This document shows, in pieces, positions 62,045-64,000 of a DNA stretch of 64,000 nucleotides. Position 1 is the first letter of the stretch, and the number at the start of each line of letters is the position of its first letter. Under the pieces are notes generated by a model. It was not told where the DNA came from and made no database searches. It saw only the letters and a list, made by a program, of their open reading frames with translations. The stretch is from Flavobacterium granuli. GTDB lineage: Bacteria; Bacteroidota; Bacteroidia; Flavobacteriales; Flavobacteriaceae. Where the stretch lies: NCBI RefSeq assembly GCF_900129705.1, contig NZ_FQWO01000003.1:248001-312000 (forward strand), given 5' to 3'. Both the position numbers and the translations under genes were made by a program.

Positions 62045-64000
62045 ATGATAAAAAAGAATTTAGTTTTTTTCGGCTTGCTTTTTTTATGCCTGGCCGCTAA
62101 GGCACAAAATAAAACTTTTGATCCTGTAGAATACGTAAATCCATTGATGGGAACGCAATCGGTGCACAGTCTTTCAAATGGGAATACCTATCCGGCTATT
62201 GCCAGACCTTGGGGGATGAATTTTTGGTCACCACAAACCGGTAAAATGGGAGACGGTTGGATGTACACCTATACCGCCGAAAAAATCCGTGGTTTCAAGC
62301 AAACGCATCAACCTTCGCCTTGGATCAATGATTATGGACAATTCTCAATTATGCCGGTAACCGGAAAATTGGTTTTTAAAGAAGAGGAAAGAGCGAGCTG
62401 GTTCAGTCACAAATCCGAAACGGTTAAGCCTTATTATTACAGCGTTTATCTGGCCGATTATGATGTGACTGCCGAGCTGACTACAACCGAAAGGGCGGCA
62501 CATTTTCAGTTTACTTTTCCCGAAAATGAGCAATCTTCTGTTGTGATTGATGCTTTTGACAAAGGGTCGCATATCAAAATAATTCCATCGGAAAATAAAA
62601 TTGTGGGTTACACGACCCGAAATAGTGGTGGCGTACCAGCCAATTTTAAAAACTATTTTGTTTTGATATTCGATAAACCATTTGCTTCGAATCATACTTG
62701 GCATGGCAGTGTTTTGGAGAAAAATAAATTGGAATTGACTGACGATCATGTTGGTGCAGTGGTTGGTTTTAAAACCAAAAAAGGAGAGAAAATCAATGTA
62801 CGTGTGGCTTCGTCCTTTATCAGTATCGAACAAGCGGAGCTGAATTTGACAACTGAATTAGGAAAGGCTTCTTTCGAACAAACTATGGCAGACTCTAAAA
62901 AGGAATGGAACAAAGTTTTAGGGAAATTAACTGTCGAAGGCGGCAGCGACGAGCAATTAAAAACATTCTACTCTTGTTTGTACCGCACGGCTTGTTTTCC
63001 GCAAAAACAATATGAAATAGATGCTAAAGGCAAAATTGTACATTACAGTCCTCATAACGGAAAGATAGAGTCGGGTTATATGTATGCCGGTACCGGTTTT
63101 TGGGATACATTCCGAGCCTTATATCCTTTGTTGAATTTGGTTTATCCTTCGATCAATAAGGAAATGCAGCAAGGTTTAATCAATGTCTATAAAGAAGGAG
63201 GTTTTTTACCGGAATGGTCCAGTCCTGGCTATAGAGATTGTATGGTAGGTAATAATTCGGCTTCAGTAGTTGCGGATGCTTATCTAAAAGGAATGCGTGA
63301 TTATGATATCAATACATTGTATGAAGCTTTAATCAAAGGAGCCAATACTGAAGGTCCGGATGCCACAGGCAGAAAAGGAGTGGAGTATTATAATACCTTG
63401 GGCTATGTGCCTTATGATGTGAAGATTAATGAAAATGCAGCGCGAACTTTGGAATATGCTTACGATGATTTTACCATTTGGAAATTGGCGAAAGCCCTAA
63501 AGCGTCCGAAAAAAGAGATCAGTTTGTTCGAAAAACGAATGATGAATTATAAAAACGTTTTTGATCCAAAAATCGGACTAATGAGCGGAAGAAATAAAGA
63601 CGGAAGTTTTCCGGCTAATTTCAACCCATTCAAATGGGGTGATGCTTTTACCGAAGGAAACAGCTGGCACTACAGCTGGAGTGTTTTTCACGACATAAAC
63701 GGATTGATCGGTTTGATGGGCGGAGAAAAATCATTTGTATCTAAATTGGATTCGGTGTTTACGATGCCACCCATTTTTGACGACAGTTATTACGGATCAG
63801 TTATTCACGAAATTCGTGAAATGCAAATTATGAACATGGGTCAATATGCGCACGGCAATCAACCCATTCAGCACATGATTTATTTGTATAATTATGCAGG
63901 CCAGCCTTGGAAAACACAATATTGGTCCAGAGAAGTGATGAATCGTTTGTACACGCCAACACCAGACGGCTATTGCGGTGATGAAGATAACGGACAAACT
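62045..64000 (+). CDS. Second GH92 alpha-mannosidase, partial
   Basis: 652 codons are visible, and the frame is open at the window end. Signal peptide: MIKKNLVFFGLLFLCLAAKAQ. It starts YVNPLMGTQSVHSLSNGNTY, a variant of the family start without the Gly-rich HGH part found in the first GH92. It has GTGFWDTFRALYPLLNL, EGNSWHYSWSVFHDING and PDGYCGDEDNGQT, so it ends just before the catalytic SAWY region. The differences from the first GH92 suggest another linkage or subfamily. The rest lies outside the window. Confidence 0.93.
   Translation, partial: MIKKNLVFFGLLFLCLAAKAQNKTFDPVEYVNPLMGTQSVHSLSNGNTYPAIARPWGMNFWSPQTGKMGDGWMYTYTAEKIRGFKQTHQPSPWINDYGQFSIMPVTGKLVFKEEERASWFSHKSETVKPYYYSVYLADYDVTAELTTTERAAHFQFTFPENEQSSVVIDAFDKGSHIKIIPSENKIVGYTTRNSGGVPANFKNYFVLIFDKPFASNHTWHGSVLEKNKLELTDDHVGAVVGFKTKKGEKINVRVASSFISIEQAELNLTTELGKASFEQTMADSKKEWNKVLGKLTVEGGSDEQLKTFYSCLYRTACFPQKQYEIDAKGKIVHYSPHNGKIESGYMYAGTGFWDTFRALYPLLNLVYPSINKEMQQGLINVYKEGGFLPEWSSPGYRDCMVGNNSASVVADAYLKGMRDYDINTLYEALIKGANTEGPDATGRKGVEYYNTLGYVPYDVKINENAARTLEYAYDDFTIWKLAKALKRPKKEISLFEKRMMNYKNVFDPKIGLMSGRNKDGSFPANFNPFKWGDAFTEGNSWHYSWSVFHDINGLIGLMGGEKSFVSKLDSVFTMPPIFDDSYYGSVIHEIREMQIMNMGQYAHGNQPIQHMIYLYNYAGQPWKTQYWSREVMNRLYTPTPDGYCGDEDNGQT

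Noticed and set aside
62345..62833. Minus-strand frame of 162 codons
   Set aside because: Antisense to the second GH92 gene, which is supported by motifs over its whole length.

Overview
The window is AT-rich, gene-dense DNA of a Flavobacterium-like member of the Bacteroidota. Several signs agree: SusC/SusD outer-membrane pairs, many lipoproteins with short lipoboxes, promoters of the TTTG / TAnnTTTG type, weak Shine-Dalgarno signals, and families typical of the group (DUF3667, DUF6428, LETM1-related biofilm protein, BshB1, type II IlvE, menaquinone genes).

Layout. 1-1169 holds a secreted repeat protein that leaves the window; it has a 66-bp tandem repeat and an apparent frameshift in its signal peptide. 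1285-5173 carries a BNR-type lipoprotein, an ECF sigma factor with its anti-sigma and 'sensor' partners, and an SRPBCC-GyrI protein. 5499-10166 has a MazG-like pyrophosphohydrolase, IlvE, MnmD and the divergent OxyR/Dps pair. 10300-13063 has a SulP transporter with a beta-carbonic anhydrase. 13093-16630 holds envelope and stress genes: LETM1-related protein, Cu/Zn SOD, META, DUF4251 and NlpE. 16719-26029 is a fatty-acid degradation region: MarR, then fadN-fadA-fadE in the Bacillus order, and fadD. 26388-34189 holds purL, a beta-helix lipoprotein, a hotdog thioesterase, an isochorismate synthase and bshB1. It is followed by tRNA-His, an M28 peptidase, DUF3667 and a dienelactone hydrolase. 37394-40281 is an Lrp regulator divergent from rocD-arginase. 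41011-43551 is an arsenic operon (arsR, DUF6428, arsC, arsB). 44148-48648 is mixed: an acidic protein, a second DUF3667 protein, a standalone LigD phosphoesterase, RMD1 and an acyl-CoA dehydrogenase. 48849 to the end is a mannose/mannan utilisation locus: manA, a LacI regulator, susC, susD, a GH2 beta-mannosidase, GH92, a secreted EEP-fold hydrolase, and a second GH92 cut by the window end.

The most unusual structure is in the fad operon. Both junctions between cistrons (fadN/fadA and fadA/fadE) hold a small four-helix-bundle gene of the 23S-rRNA intervening-sequence (S23/IVP) family. Each gene is enclosed by its own inverted repeat of about 30 bp, 24/28 and 26/31 identical. Removing each repeat-to-repeat segment would restore operon gaps of about 8-17 bp. 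The two proteins belong to clearly different subgroups and the two repeats differ in sequence, so these look like two separate insertions of one kind of element. They may fold out of the polycistronic mRNA as rRNA intervening sequences do.

Two other points stand out. Three matching LacI-type palindromes lie in front of manA, lacI and susC and define a local mannose regulon. The GH2 enzyme keeps both catalytic glutamates but seems to lack the two Ig-like domains its relatives have, at two separate in-frame joints. All function calls come from reading the sequence; no database search was run.
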